A DNA stretch of 64,000 nt, from positions 121,640-185,639 of the forward strand of contig CAKTVV010000004.1 of NCBI GenBank assembly GCA_934630515.1, in the 5' to 3' direction. Position 1 is the first letter of the stretch, and each line of letters starts with the position of its first letter. The notes beneath the pieces are model-generated. The model ran no database searches. It had not been told where the DNA came from and saw only the letters and a list, made by a program, of their open reading frames with translations. Positions 1 through 9,060 of the stretch are shown piece after piece. This stretch comes from an uncultured Eubacteriales bacterium (GTDB taxonomy: Bacteria; Bacillota; Clostridia; Oscillospirales; Acutalibacteraceae). A program made the translations under genes and the position numbers.

Positions 1-699
1 ATATGTGCTGTTCGTGCTGTTCCACAGCCCCTGGAACGAGAATATTGCCAGCGTCAGCCAAGCCGGCTTTACATTGGGCATAACCACCCGCCAAAAGGTC
101 ATGGGGCGTCCGGCTCCGTCGATCTCCGACGATTCGATAATCGAGTCCGGCAGCTGCTCCATAAACTGCTTCATAATATACAGACCGAGGCTGCTGCCCA
201 ACGCCGGCAGAATGATGGCGGCGTATGTATCCAGCAGATGCAGCGAGGAAATTGTCTGATAATTGACAATATCCGATACGGTCGAGGCGAACATCAGAGA
301 GGTGACAATCAGCGTGAAAATCACATTGCCGCCCTTCAGTCGCACCTTTGCCAGCGGATAGGCACACATAGACGCCAAAAGAATATGCCCCACGGTGCCT
401 ACCACCGATACCAGCGCACTATTGAACACATACCGGGACAACGGCACCATGCTGTCGCTCATAATCGAGCCAAGCTGCCGGAAGTTGTTCAGCGTCGGGG
501 AGATGACATAGAATTTCGGCGGATATACAAACAGCTCATTCAGCGGCTTGACCGACTGCACAAAAATCAGCAGGATCGGCAGTGCGCTGAACGCTGCAAA
601 CACCAGCAAAAACAGGAACATAACCACGCTGCCAGCGCGGCTGCGGCTGAGCTGCCCTACATTCGTACCGAAAAAGCGCTTATGCCGTATTTTTTTCAC
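1..699 (-). CDS. Sugar ABC transporter permease, MalG type (3' end beyond window)
   Basis: Inner-membrane permease of a CUT1-type carbohydrate importer, partner of the permease just upstream. The frame is open from a start near 699 to the window edge (233 codons), so the C-terminus is missing. The start is chosen as GTG at 699 because AAAGGA lies 9 bases before it; an ATG at 708 is in frame but abuts that ribosome site with no spacing. Hydrophobic segments alternate as expected. The EAA loop that contacts the ATPase is visible near residue 195 as ESSEIDGAG followed by P and W. It follows the upstream permease by 24 bases and is the last visible gene of the 8672-to-1 operon. No ATPase gene is in view, so a shared MsmX-like ATPase is likely (inference). 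Confidence 0.9.
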   Translation of the reverse strand, partial: MKKIRHKRFFGTNVGQLSRSRAGSVVMFLFLLVFAAFSALPILLIFVQSVKPLNELFVYPPKFYVISPTLNNFRQLGSIMSDSMVPLSRYVFNSALVSVVGTVGHILLASMCAYPLAKVRLKGGNVIFTLIVTSLMFASTVSDIVNYQTISSLHLLDTYAAIILPALGSSLGLYIMKQFMEQLPDSIIESSEIDGAGRPMTFWRVVMPNVKPAWLTLAIFSFQGLWNSTNSTY

Positions 700-723
700 A
701 AACACCATTCCTTTCGATACGAA

Positions 724-1629
724 TTACTTTCCGACATGACCGATCACCCTTTGCGCCAGCTTGTTCATCAACAGCGACATCAGAAACAGCACCGTAGCAA
801 TCGCCGAGGCATAGCCCCGTTCATATCGAATGGTTGCATAGTCCTGCAGATGGTGCATCACCGTATGAGTGGCATAGTTCACGGACGGGAAGCCGGTCAT
901 GACCGTCGCCACATTCGCAGTAGTGAAGGTGGCGGTGATGGACAGCACCGCCGACAGCATCAGGTGCGGTGCCATCATCGGCAGGGTGATAAACCACAGC
1001 TCCTGAAACCGATTGCGGACACCGTCGATGGCTCCCGCCTCATAATACTGACGATCCACCGTATTGAAGCCGGCGCGCAGCGTCAGGAAGGAGGTGCCGA
1101 GGCTCACCCACAGCTGCACGATGATCACGACCGCCATCATATAGGTCGGGTCCGTGCGCCACTGGATGGATTCCGTGATGACTCCCAGGCTCAGCAAAAA
1201 GCTGTTCAGGTATCCGTAGATATCCCCGTCGAACACAATCAGCCAGATGGTAAACACAGCGTTGGACAGAGTGGGCGCATAAAACACCACCGTCAGCAGC
1301 GTTTTCCACGGGTTTTTATATTCGTTCACCATCCACGCCAAAAACAGACTCAGCAAATATCCCACGGGGCCGACAATCAGAGAGATGAGAAAGGTGTTTT
1401 GCAGCGCCGTCAGAAATACCGAATCCCGGAAAAACAGATTGATATAGTTTTCGAGACCCAGAAACCGGGGCGCCTCAAATACATTATAGGTCGTGAAGCT
1501 GAGCACCAACGACATCAGCACCGGCCATACCGTAAACACTGTGAAAATCACAAGATACGGCAGCATCAGCAAATAGCCGGAGCCATAGCGCTTGAGATAG
1601 CGGCGCGTGGCGTCTACTCGATTTGTCAT
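724..1629 (-). CDS. Sugar ABC transporter permease, MalF/UgpA type
   Basis: A 301-residue membrane permease of the binding-protein-dependent transport family, forming a heterodimer with the downstream permease to import a sugar or oligosaccharide. There are about six hydrophobic segments, the first at residues 20-45. The EAA loop is at 197-203 (EAGAIDG), followed by the usual hydrophobic Pro-containing stretch. The start ATG at 1629 has GAGGGGG about 9 bases upstream and lies 3 bases past the stop of the solute-binding fusion gene, which indicates tight operon coupling. The family assignment is firm. The substrate is unknown. Confidence 0.93.
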   Translation of the reverse strand: MTNRVDATRRYLKRYGSGYLLMLPYLVIFTVFTVWPVLMSLVLSFTTYNVFEAPRFLGLENYINLFFRDSVFLTALQNTFLISLIVGPVGYLLSLFLAWMVNEYKNPWKTLLTVVFYAPTLSNAVFTIWLIVFDGDIYGYLNSFLLSLGVITESIQWRTDPTYMMAVVIIVQLWVSLGTSFLTLRAGFNTVDRQYYEAGAIDGVRNRFQELWFITLPMMAPHLMLSAVLSITATFTTANVATVMTGFPSVNYATHTVMHHLQDYATIRYERGYASAIATVLFLMSLLMNKLAQRVIGHVGK

Positions 1630-1632
1630 TGC

Positions 1633-4449
1633 TTACGCCCCCTCTCCGGTCAGCCCCAGCTTACGGCGCATGGCGGAGACCTCGTCATTGATGTTCTTCG
1701 TATAATCCATCAGCGTATCCCGCGGCAGCAGGCCGTTGTTGATGACCGTTGTAGCCGCGCTGATGATGTAGCGGCCGGTCATATATCCGCCGGGCGCCTC
1801 GGGCATCGCCTGCGTGCTTTCCGACTGCCGCAGGATGGCGGACAGCTGCGCATTGGTCCACGGCAGCTGCTGCAGCGCCGCCCGGTTTGCGGTGGCGTAG
1901 CGCCCTGCCGTCCCCTGAATCGTCTCCAGCTCATTGCCATAGGCCGCCTGTGTCTGCGCACTCAGGAACCACTGCAAAAATTCCCACGCGGCATCCTTGT
2001 GATTGCTGTTGGAGAAGATGCAGCAGCCGGTCGCCGTGCCGGAGGTGGTGTAATCCACCGAGCCGTCCGCCTGCACCGTGCCGGGCATCGGCGCAAAATC
2101 CCACCGTCCCTGAATCTCCGGTGCAGAGGCCTCTAGGCTGGCATAGAATGTGTATGGCTGCAGAGTGATGGGCGTCTGCCCGGTGCGGAAATAACTCAAT
2201 GCGTCAATCTTCTGCAGCACCTTGTATTTCGTATAAAAATCGGTAAAGCTCTTAAATGCCGCCAGCGACTCATCGCTGTCCAGCAGGCAGCGGCTCAGCG
2301 ACTCATCGTAGACCCGTCCACCCCGCTGATACAGCAGCGTAGTGAACACATCGATCACATTATCCGCCAGATTCGGCAGCCCCACCGTCATATGCTGGGT
2401 CTGCAGCCGCGGCAGCAGCGTGAACAGCTGCGCCCAGGTTTCCGGCGCCGTTGCGTGCAGCTCATCCAAAATGTCCTGCCGGTAGAACATCATATAGAAG
2501 GTATACTTATCCGGCAGGGCATAGACTGCGTTGCCGTAGGTGAACTCCGTCAGCGCCTGCTGCGGAAATTGCGCCGTCAGCTCCGCAAAGCCGGGGAAGC
2601 TGTTCAGCTCCTGCACGGCGCCGCGATAGGCATAGTTCAGCGGCAGCGAGCGCTCCAAGCCGACCGCCACATCCGGCCCCTGTCCGGCCGCCACCGCCGG
2701 CAGCAGCACATTGATGTCCACCAGCCGGATGTTGACGCCAACACCACGGGAGCGGACGAAATCCGTCAGCACCACCTGATTGAGCGCCTGCATCTGATCC
2801 CGACCGGAGCCCAGCCACACAGTGACCGTTTCCTGCTCACCGCTGCCGGCTCCTGCCGTATCGTAGTCGGAGATAAACGAGTTGACAAAACTGCGCATCG
2901 CAAACCAAAGCCGTCCGAAAAAGCCGGCATCCGCCGCCTGCGGCGCTCTGTCGGCCGGCTGCCATTCCAGCCAGTCAATCAGCAGGGGCTGCGCAACCGC
3001 CGTCAGCAGCCATGCCGCCAGATTGCTGATATTCGCACGGAAGGTATCTAGCTTGGCGGGGAGTGTTTCCACATCCTTCAGCACGGATTTCAGCTGCACG
3101 TGCATCCGATCCATGTTGGCGTATCCGTCGCCTTTTTCGCCGGTCAGAGACAGGTACTCGCTCTGATATTCCTCCAGCTTATCGTAAATACGCTGCAGGT
3201 CTTCGGTCAGGCCGGGCAAGCTTGCCTCTATGTTATAGTCCCGGTCGGCGTCCGGATAGGAGCCGGTGATACGGAACACCCGGGTATACACCGAATTCAG
3301 CTCTCCCACTAAGCCGTCCAGCTTTTCCAGCAGAGAGCCGATGGCGCCCACGGTGTTTTCCAGCCGGAGCGTATGCCGTCCCGCCGTCAGAGCAAACCGA
3401 TAGGCAGTGCCATCCTTCCCCGGAACAAAATTCCGGAACCCCAGGCCATAGGGAAAGGACAGCTCCCGCGCCTCAGCAAACGGCACCTCACCGTCGATAT
3501 ACAGCCGGCGGCTGCTGATCTGTCCGGGGGTAATATCCTGTTTTCCCCGAATCACCAGCTGATACAGCCCATCCCGCGGAACCGTAAATTCCCATTCAAT
3601 GTATTGCAGCGGCTCCTTCCAGTTGCTGCCGCCGACGGCGTTGAGCACCGTCTTGCCGAGCGCCATCGGAGAGGATTGTCCGCTGGAGCGATCGCATACC
3701 GCATACAGGCTCTTGTCGGAGCGATAGGTCGCCGCCTCGCCCTCCAGACGGATCGGTTCCTCCGCCACCGGGAATGTATACGCCGCCGAAGCCTCTGCAT
3801 AGGAGGGCTCCGGTTGCTTCTGATGAAAGCGGATCTCGCACACCGCCATCGGCTCGGCAATCCCCCGCATCGCCACGGTATTTTCGCCTGCCTTCAGGCT
3901 GATGGACACCGCCTCGCCGGCATTATACTCGCTGCCGCAAAGCGTGTGCTTTTCCACACGGAATACCTCGACCTGCTCCGGACGCAACTCGTTTCCCGCT
4001 GCGTCATACCGTTTCTCGGAGCCGGCATCTGTATAGACCCGGGGAAACGACACGGAGCTCAGCTCATCAAAGGGAACCTCATCATTTATATACAGTACCC
4101 GCTGGATGGCATTGCCCTTGCCGGACAGCGGGTAATACGAAATTTCCATGTTATACAAACCGGCTGCGGGGGCATCAAAGCGCCATTCCACAAAGCCGTT
4201 GTCCCCTGTCGCCAAGCCGGGGACTCCGGCGCAATCCACAACCGTCAGCGCCGCATCGTCCGCACGGGAATACTCCGTGCCCCGGATGCGAATCTCCTCC
4301 TGCGGGCGGGACTCCTGCGTATGCACCGCCGCATATTCCGAATAGGCGTGCCCGCCATTCTGTCCGGCTGCCAGGACCGTGCCGCCGCTGCCAAGCAGCA
4401 GAAGACAGGCCATCAGACCGGCGATCCATTTTCTGAGGTCAGCGTTCAT
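1633..4449 (-). CDS. Large solute-binding protein fused to two carbohydrate-module-like domains
   Basis: 938 residues, about twice the usual size of a family 1 extracellular solute-binding protein. An N-terminal signal peptide (about residues 1-28, ending VLAAG) has no lipobox cysteine. Two beta-rich domains follow, at about 45-215 and 220-400; both contain the phrase LYIN/DGEVPF and resemble CBM6/35-type modules. A helical linker spans about 400-530. The C-terminal part, from about 555, is a solute-binding fold (DVAVGL, YALPDKYTFYMMFYR, AWEFLQWFLSAQTQAAYG). The ribosome site AAGGAAGG precedes ATG 4449. It lies between a conventional lipoprotein binding protein and the permeases. It may present long glycans to the importer (inference). 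How it stays at the membrane without a lipid anchor is unclear. Confidence 0.85.
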   Translation of the reverse strand: MNADLRKWIAGLMACLLLLGSGGTVLAAGQNGGHAYSEYAAVHTQESRPQEEIRIRGTEYSRADDAALTVVDCAGVPGLATGDNGFVEWRFDAPAAGLYNMEISYYPLSGKGNAIQRVLYINDEVPFDELSSVSFPRVYTDAGSEKRYDAAGNELRPEQVEVFRVEKHTLCGSEYNAGEAVSISLKAGENTVAMRGIAEPMAVCEIRFHQKQPEPSYAEASAAYTFPVAEEPIRLEGEAATYRSDKSLYAVCDRSSGQSSPMALGKTVLNAVGGSNWKEPLQYIEWEFTVPRDGLYQLVIRGKQDITPGQISSRRLYIDGEVPFAEARELSFPYGLGFRNFVPGKDGTAYRFALTAGRHTLRLENTVGAIGSLLEKLDGLVGELNSVYTRVFRITGSYPDADRDYNIEASLPGLTEDLQRIYDKLEEYQSEYLSLTGEKGDGYANMDRMHVQLKSVLKDVETLPAKLDTFRANISNLAAWLLTAVAQPLLIDWLEWQPADRAPQAADAGFFGRLWFAMRSFVNSFISDYDTAGAGSGEQETVTVWLGSGRDQMQALNQVVLTDFVRSRGVGVNIRLVDINVLLPAVAAGQGPDVAVGLERSLPLNYAYRGAVQELNSFPGFAELTAQFPQQALTEFTYGNAVYALPDKYTFYMMFYRQDILDELHATAPETWAQLFTLLPRLQTQHMTVGLPNLADNVIDVFTTLLYQRGGRVYDESLSRCLLDSDESLAAFKSFTDFYTKYKVLQKIDALSYFRTGQTPITLQPYTFYASLEASAPEIQGRWDFAPMPGTVQADGSVDYTTSGTATGCCIFSNSNHKDAAWEFLQWFLSAQTQAAYGNELETIQGTAGRYATANRAALQQLPWTNAQLSAILRQSESTQAMPEAPGGYMTGRYIISAATTVINNGLLPRDTLMDYTKNINDEVSAMRRKLGLTGEGA

Positions 4450-4490
4450 ACGGAGTTCCTTCCTTTCGGAAAATACATCGATTCGTGCTT

Positions 4491-4534
4491 CGGAAATCGG
4501 CGCCCTGCATAAGCGCAGAGCGCCGACCTTTCCG
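4491..4534 (-). other. Intercistronic hairpin
   Basis: An imperfect inverted repeat between the two solute-binding protein genes: CGGAAA, TCGGCG and CTGC arms pair with GCGCAG, GCGCCGA and CTTTCCG across an ATAA loop. No T-run follows on the minus strand, so it looks like a processing or transcript-stabilising element rather than a terminator (inference). Confidence 0.5.
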
Positions 4535-4551
4535 ACAATGTGATGCTGTTT

Positions 4552-6102
4552 TTATTGGGTCACTGTGCCTCGATAGGAGGCGTTAGCCTTCTCCTGCAAG
4601 GAGGACTTATAGGAGCTGACAGCGCTCTTGACCGATTTGCTCTGATTGAGAATGGACGGCCACAACTCATTCTGAAGGATCTCACCCAGGCCGAAGTTGT
4701 TCTGATAGGTATAGACGGGGTTCTCCGCCTGATAGATCAGCAGCTTGCGGGCATTGCTGTCCATACTGCTCTTCAGAGCCTGATACAGCTCGTTGGTCTT
4801 GTCATACACACCGCGTTTGACCGCACGGCTGGTGTCCCAATAGGCACACATATCCTGCACGGCGGCGACAACCTCTTTCGCTCCGGACACATGCCGGGGA
4901 ATTACCAGCATCTGCGACACGGTCACGCAGGAGGTGGTATAACCCTTCGCATTGGGGCCCTTCGGCAGATAGACCCAGCCGATGTCCGCCGCCGGGATGC
5001 CGTATTTCTCCAGCACATAGCCATACCGGGCGTGATAGGGGAACATCGCTACCTTACCGGTGGTCATAGCATTAAAGGGGCTGTTGGTGATCGCACCCAG
5101 CTCAGCGCCGTTCGGAACCGTCTTATCGACCAGCATCAGATTGGCGACAAACTGCAGGCCCTCCAGAGCGGCGGGCGAATCCAGCGTGATTTTCGGCTCG
5201 CCCTTGCTGTTTGTGGTCAGGAGGCTGGCGTCGTTGGCACTGACGAAGGCCAGCCACGGATCCTCGGAGGTAAACGCCCAAATATCCGGCTTACCGTCGC
5301 CGTTGGTATCCCGGGTCAGCTTCTTGCACACCGCCCGGAAGGTATCAAAGTTCCAGGTGCCATTGTTCACATATTCCCACAGATCCGGCACGTTGGCTGC
5401 CCGCAGCAGCGCCCGGTTATACCAGATACCCACGCCGGTCTCATTAGGGGTATACGGGATAGCATACCATCTTCCGCCATACACCGCCATGCTCTTGAAA
5501 TTCTTGTCCTGCCAGGTGGGATCATGGGCAAAATCGTATACCGAATCCACCTCCAGAATGGCGCCGGACACCGCTGCGTTGGGGAATACATCGTATCCGC
5601 GCAGCTGTGCCACATCGTACGACGCCTTGCCGGCGGCATGATCGGTGATGAGGGATTCATACAGTCCGACATAGTCGGTCTTCTGGACAAACTTAAATGT
5701 GCAGTGATACTTCTCCTGTGTCAGCTTGATACTCTCGGAGAAGATCGATCCGTCATTCAAATCCGGCACAGCGTCCTCACGGACGATCTTGATCACCCGG
5801 CCCTTCAGATCGTACACCGGTTCTTTGAAATTGTTCACGGAGCCGGAGGTAGTATTGCTGCCGGTGGGATTTTTGTTTTCGCTGCTCGGTTTATCGGGGG
5901 TGGCGGATGAGGAATCCTCCGGGGTGGAGGATTCCACGTCGGCCGGTCCCGGTGTGCTGGTATCACTGATACCGGTAGAGGAGTCTCCGCCCGGAGTGGA
6001 ATCCGTAGGATTCACCTTCACTCCGCACCCGGCCAAAGCGCCGCACAGGCACAACACCAACGCGATCGCCAGCCACTTACGGGCAGCTTCTGTATGTTTC
6101 AT
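4552..6102 (-). CDS. Sugar ABC transporter solute-binding lipoprotein
   Basis: 516 residues from ATG 6102, chosen because AGGAG sits 8 bases upstream and a lipoprotein signal peptide begins there. A longer in-frame extension upstream overlaps the hairpin region and lacks a ribosome site. The lipobox is LAGC, with the lipidated Cys near residue 26, followed by a low-complexity Ser/Thr/Pro/Gly linker to about residue 90 that would project the protein from the membrane. The rest is a family 1 extracellular solute-binding domain (for example GVGIWYNRALLRAANVP and a TNGDGKPDIWAF stretch). It is the canonical binding protein for the two downstream permeases. The sugar is unknown. Confidence 0.92.
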   Translation of the reverse strand: MKHTEAARKWLAIALVLCLCGALAGCGVKVNPTDSTPGGDSSTGISDTSTPGPADVESSTPEDSSSATPDKPSSENKNPTGSNTTSGSVNNFKEPVYDLKGRVIKIVREDAVPDLNDGSIFSESIKLTQEKYHCTFKFVQKTDYVGLYESLITDHAAGKASYDVAQLRGYDVFPNAAVSGAILEVDSVYDFAHDPTWQDKNFKSMAVYGGRWYAIPYTPNETGVGIWYNRALLRAANVPDLWEYVNNGTWNFDTFRAVCKKLTRDTNGDGKPDIWAFTSEDPWLAFVSANDASLLTTNSKGEPKITLDSPAALEGLQFVANLMLVDKTVPNGAELGAITNSPFNAMTTGKVAMFPYHARYGYVLEKYGIPAADIGWVYLPKGPNAKGYTTSCVTVSQMLVIPRHVSGAKEVVAAVQDMCAYWDTSRAVKRGVYDKTNELYQALKSSMDSNARKLLIYQAENPVYTYQNNFGLGEILQNELWPSILNQSKSVKSAVSSYKSSLQEKANASYRGTVTQ

Positions 6103-6128
6103 TCCATACGCTCCTTTCGGATTTCGTG

Positions 6129-6168
6129 CGGCTACGGAAGCCGGTAGTTCTATCCGCCTCCGTAGCCG
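6129..6168 (-). other. Intercistronic hairpin
   Basis: CGGCTACGGAAGCCGG pairs imperfectly with TCCGCCTCCGTAGCCG between the surface-protein gene and the lipoprotein gene. No T-run is seen on the minus strand. It probably tunes relative expression or mRNA stability (inference). Confidence 0.5.
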
Positions 6169-6185
6169 CCGGACACTTAGTTTTG

Positions 6186-8672
6186 TTATGCTTTTCTGCG
6201 TTTCGCCACGACCAGAACTGCAGCCAGAGCCATCAGGCACACCGCAAACGCCGGGATCGTCCGGGCGACATCGCCAGTCTGCACATTCGAGGAATCGTTG
6301 TTATCCGTGCTGCCGCCGGTTGTTCCGGGGGTAACCTCCAGCACGCCTTCCGCCGCGCTGACAGGATCCAGTCCCAGCACATCCATACCGATCTGCAGGA
6401 TCAGGCCTGCCGCATCGGCATTTACATCCACATTGGCGCCGACTGCTTTGGTCTCGCCCTCCACGCGATTGAAGGTGTAGGTGATGCTGCCGTATTCCTT
6501 GCCGTCGGCACCGGTCACTGTCAGCTCCACCTGACCCGCCTTCATATCCTCAAAGCGGAACTGGCCGTTAGCATCGGTGACAAAGGTGCGCTTGACCGCA
6601 TCAGCGCCGGTCGACAGAGTCACCCCGGCGTTTGCCAGCGGCTTGCCGTCCACATCGACGATCTTACCGGACAGAATAAAGGGCTTCTCCGGCTTCTCAT
6701 CGCCGCCGGGAGTCGGATTCGGATCCTCCTTCGGCTTGCCGTCTACATAATCGGGAGCCTTATCGCCCTCATAGGTCACCAGCGCATAATCGTCGATATA
6801 CGCCGCCGCATTGCCTGCCACGCCCGGAATGATGGCGTACAGCTCGATGTTCTTTACATTCGTCAGATTCAGCGCCTTGTCAAAGTTGCCGTCCGTCAAC
6901 GGAATCCGCACATATCCCTCAAAGCCTGCCTGAATATTGATCGAGGGCACATAGTATGTGCCGGTCTCCGAATCGCAGCCGGGCTCACCCTCACGGCTGG
7001 GAAGAAAGTGTGCAAAGTTCGGCTGCATGGTCGTTTCCGTCCACTTGCTCGTCGCCATATCGTAGAGCATGATGCCCTTCGCCGGATAATCCAGCATTCG
7101 CCCGTCAAACTTCACATAGAACAGCTGCAGAGGACTGTCGCCGCGGCTGTCGTTCTTGAGGTAGAACTGGATATACTTCGCTCCCGACCAATTGGCCTTC
7201 GGCTGGGTATTCAGCGTAAAGGTGGTGAAGCCGTTCTGGCTGCCGTCCACAAAGGTGAACTTCAGCGCTTTCTTGCCGTTGTTCGCACCTGCGGACACGA
7301 TCGCTGCGTTGATCTGAGAGGTGGGGGAGAGGAAGTCGATGCCGTCGCCATCCTCAAAGCCGGTGATGAAGTACGCCTTCTCGCCGGGATTGAGCTGAAT
7401 CGCATCGGTCTCGGCGTATTCGGGAGTGGCAGGGGATGTAGACTCTCCGGGATTCCCCGGGCCGGGAGGAGGGGTTACGGGCTTTTCAGCCACGGCAAAC
7501 TTCTCCAGAGCCACCGTCTTGTCCTCGCCGGCGCCCGGAGCGCAGGCGTATACCTCCAAAGAATCAATCATACCCAGCGTATACTGGTCATTCTCCGCCG
7601 AGGCATTGGGCATACCTGCCGCTGCACCCGACAGCGTGGTGCTGTCCAGCGGGATCCGTACCACAGACTCCCCGGCTGGGACCTGCATCGTGATCATCGG
7701 ACCGGCGACGGCCACATTCACCTTAGCGGTGGTCTGCTCTGTCCAGGTGCTCTCGCCGGATGCCATAATCTCATACTTCATACCCTCCGCCAGCTTCAGG
7801 GTGTACCCGGCGGCGCCGTCACGGGAAATGAATGTCAGGTAGAATAACTGTGCCGGTACGCCGGTGTTGTTCTTCGCCGTAAACAGCAGATAGCCTTTCC
7901 CTGCGAAGTTGGTCGAAGGAATTCTCTGCTCGGTAGATGAACCGAAATGCCCGCCACTGGAAGCGGTATTCACCGTCAGGGGGCCGTCCCATTTAACATC
8001 GGCACCCTTGTATGCGGGGTTCCCCGGAACGAGCTTTTTGCCGCCCACGGCAAACTTCACCAGAGACACCGTCTTATCCGCACCGGCGCCCGGAGCGCAG
8101 GCATATACCTCCAGCCGGTCGATCATGCTCAGCGTATACTGGTCATTCTCGGCAGAGGCGTTGGACATCCCTGCTGCGGCGCCCGACAGTGTGGTGCTGT
8201 CCAGCGGGATCCGTACCACAGACTCCCCGACGGGGACCTGCATCGTAATATTCGGACCGGCGCCGGCCACATTCACCGTAGCGGTGGTCTGCTCCGTCCA
8301 GGTGCTCTCGCCGGATGCCATAACCTCATACTTCATACCCTCCGCCGGCTTGAGCGTATAGTTGGAAGCGCCCTCACGGGAAATGAGCGTCAGATAGAAC
8401 AACAGTGCCGGCACGCCGGTGTTGTTCTTTGCGGTAAACAGCAGATACTCTCTCCCGGCAAAGTTCGTCGAAGGAATCTTCTGCTCGGTAGATGAACCGA
8501 AATACCCGCCGAAGGAAACGGTATTCACCGTCAGGGGGCCGTCCCATTTAACATCGGCACCCTCATACGGGTCTGCGGCAGCGCCCGCAGAAAGCGGAAT
8601 CGCCACGGCAATCATCGTCGCCAGCAGCGCTACCGTCGCTAACAGGGACAATAGTTTCTTACGAGTCTTCAT
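6186..8672 (-). CDS. Sortase-anchored repeat surface protein with carboxypeptidase-regulatory-like domain
   Basis: 828 residues from ATG 8672 (GAGGAG 10 bases upstream; an in-frame GTG at 8690 lies inside that ribosome site). Signal peptide about 1-33. Two copies of a 185-residue beta-rich module follow (each starts near KWDGPLTVNT), then a related third beta domain at about 430-640 (FITGFEDGDG onward). Next is a CarboxypepD_reg/CnaB-like domain of about 75 residues from GKIVDVDGKPL. The C-terminus carries an NVQTGD sorting motif, a hydrophobic segment and KRRK, the layout of a sortase substrate with Gln in place of the usual Pro. It is the first gene of the transport operon, so it may capture glycan at the wall (inference). 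No catalytic signature was recognised. Confidence 0.85.
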   Translation of the reverse strand: MKTRKKLLSLLATVALLATMIAVAIPLSAGAAADPYEGADVKWDGPLTVNTVSFGGYFGSSTEQKIPSTNFAGREYLLFTAKNNTGVPALLFYLTLISREGASNYTLKPAEGMKYEVMASGESTWTEQTTATVNVAGAGPNITMQVPVGESVVRIPLDSTTLSGAAAGMSNASAENDQYTLSMIDRLEVYACAPGAGADKTVSLVKFAVGGKKLVPGNPAYKGADVKWDGPLTVNTASSGGHFGSSTEQRIPSTNFAGKGYLLFTAKNNTGVPAQLFYLTFISRDGAAGYTLKLAEGMKYEIMASGESTWTEQTTAKVNVAVAGPMITMQVPAGESVVRIPLDSTTLSGAAAGMPNASAENDQYTLGMIDSLEVYACAPGAGEDKTVALEKFAVAEKPVTPPPGPGNPGESTSPATPEYAETDAIQLNPGEKAYFITGFEDGDGIDFLSPTSQINAAIVSAGANNGKKALKFTFVDGSQNGFTTFTLNTQPKANWSGAKYIQFYLKNDSRGDSPLQLFYVKFDGRMLDYPAKGIMLYDMATSKWTETTMQPNFAHFLPSREGEPGCDSETGTYYVPSINIQAGFEGYVRIPLTDGNFDKALNLTNVKNIELYAIIPGVAGNAAAYIDDYALVTYEGDKAPDYVDGKPKEDPNPTPGGDEKPEKPFILSGKIVDVDGKPLANAGVTLSTGADAVKRTFVTDANGQFRFEDMKAGQVELTVTGADGKEYGSITYTFNRVEGETKAVGANVDVNADAAGLILQIGMDVLGLDPVSAAEGVLEVTPGTTGGSTDNNDSSNVQTGDVARTIPAFAVCLMALAAVLVVAKRRKA
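7440..8580 (-). repeat. Tandem in-gene duplication, 555-bp period
   Basis: Two nearly identical coding modules in the surface-protein gene. The phrase CACCGTCAGG starts at 7971 and again at 8526, giving a 555-base (185-codon) period. The copies stay in frame and differ mostly at scattered bases, which suggests recent duplication. Confidence 0.85.
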
Positions 8673-8769
8673 TGTGTACTTACTCCTCACTTTCTAAAGT
8701 AGATTGAACGATCCTCCGCCGCAGCCGTCCGGAGCGGCTGCTTTGGATTCCTGACCTTACGTCGTTATC

Positions 8770-8798
8770 AGTATAGCATGAGCAATTTGTATTTTCAA
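8770..8798 (-). promoter_or_regulatory. Predicted sigma-A promoter for the 8672-to-1 transport operon
   Basis: On the minus strand TTGAAA (8798-8793), a 17-base spacer and TATACT (8775-8770), about 100 bases before the start of the surface-protein gene. Confidence 0.65.
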
Positions 8799-8949
8799 TA
8801 CATTTCCACAAATTCTTTGGAAAAAGACGGAGTTTGTTGTAGTTTGCCCAATAAAACCGGTTTGTTTTGTGCATTTTGCCGTTAAACAACCGGATTTTGC
8901 GGCGACAATTGACAAGTCATCTTTCAGACGTATTTTTATTTGCTAACCG

Positions 8950-8978
8950 TTGACAATTCGTTTTTTCTTATGTATAAT
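8950..8978 (+). promoter_or_regulatory. Consensus sigma-A promoter of the first GntR/LacI-type repressor
   Basis: TTGACA at 8950-8955, a 17-base spacer and TATAAT at 8973-8978. TTTGCTAA abuts the -35 on its upstream side and TTAGCTAAAAT lies just past the expected start site. This geometry suits autorepression. Confidence 0.8.
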
Positions 8979-9060
8979 GCAATTGTAAAGTCAAGAATTT
9001 AGCTAAAATACCGGCAGCGGTGCCGGTGATCCTATAACGACCTCCTAAGGAGATGGGTCT

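Larger units (their letters stand above)
8673..9060. other. Divergent intergenic regulatory region
   Basis: 388 bases between the transport operon (minus) and the GntR/LacI-type repressor (plus). It holds a promoter for each direction, a TTGACAAG copy at 8909-8916 upstream of the plus-strand promoter, TTTGCTAA at 8939-8946 and TTAGCTAAAAT at 8999-9009. Otherwise it is AT-rich with no coding signal. Confidence 0.7.

Noticed and set aside
238..2136. Long plus-strand open frame (632 codons) opposite the permease and binding-protein genes
   Set aside because: His/Arg/Gln-rich translation without domains; it is the antisense of clearly coding permease and solute-binding genes with ribosome sites.
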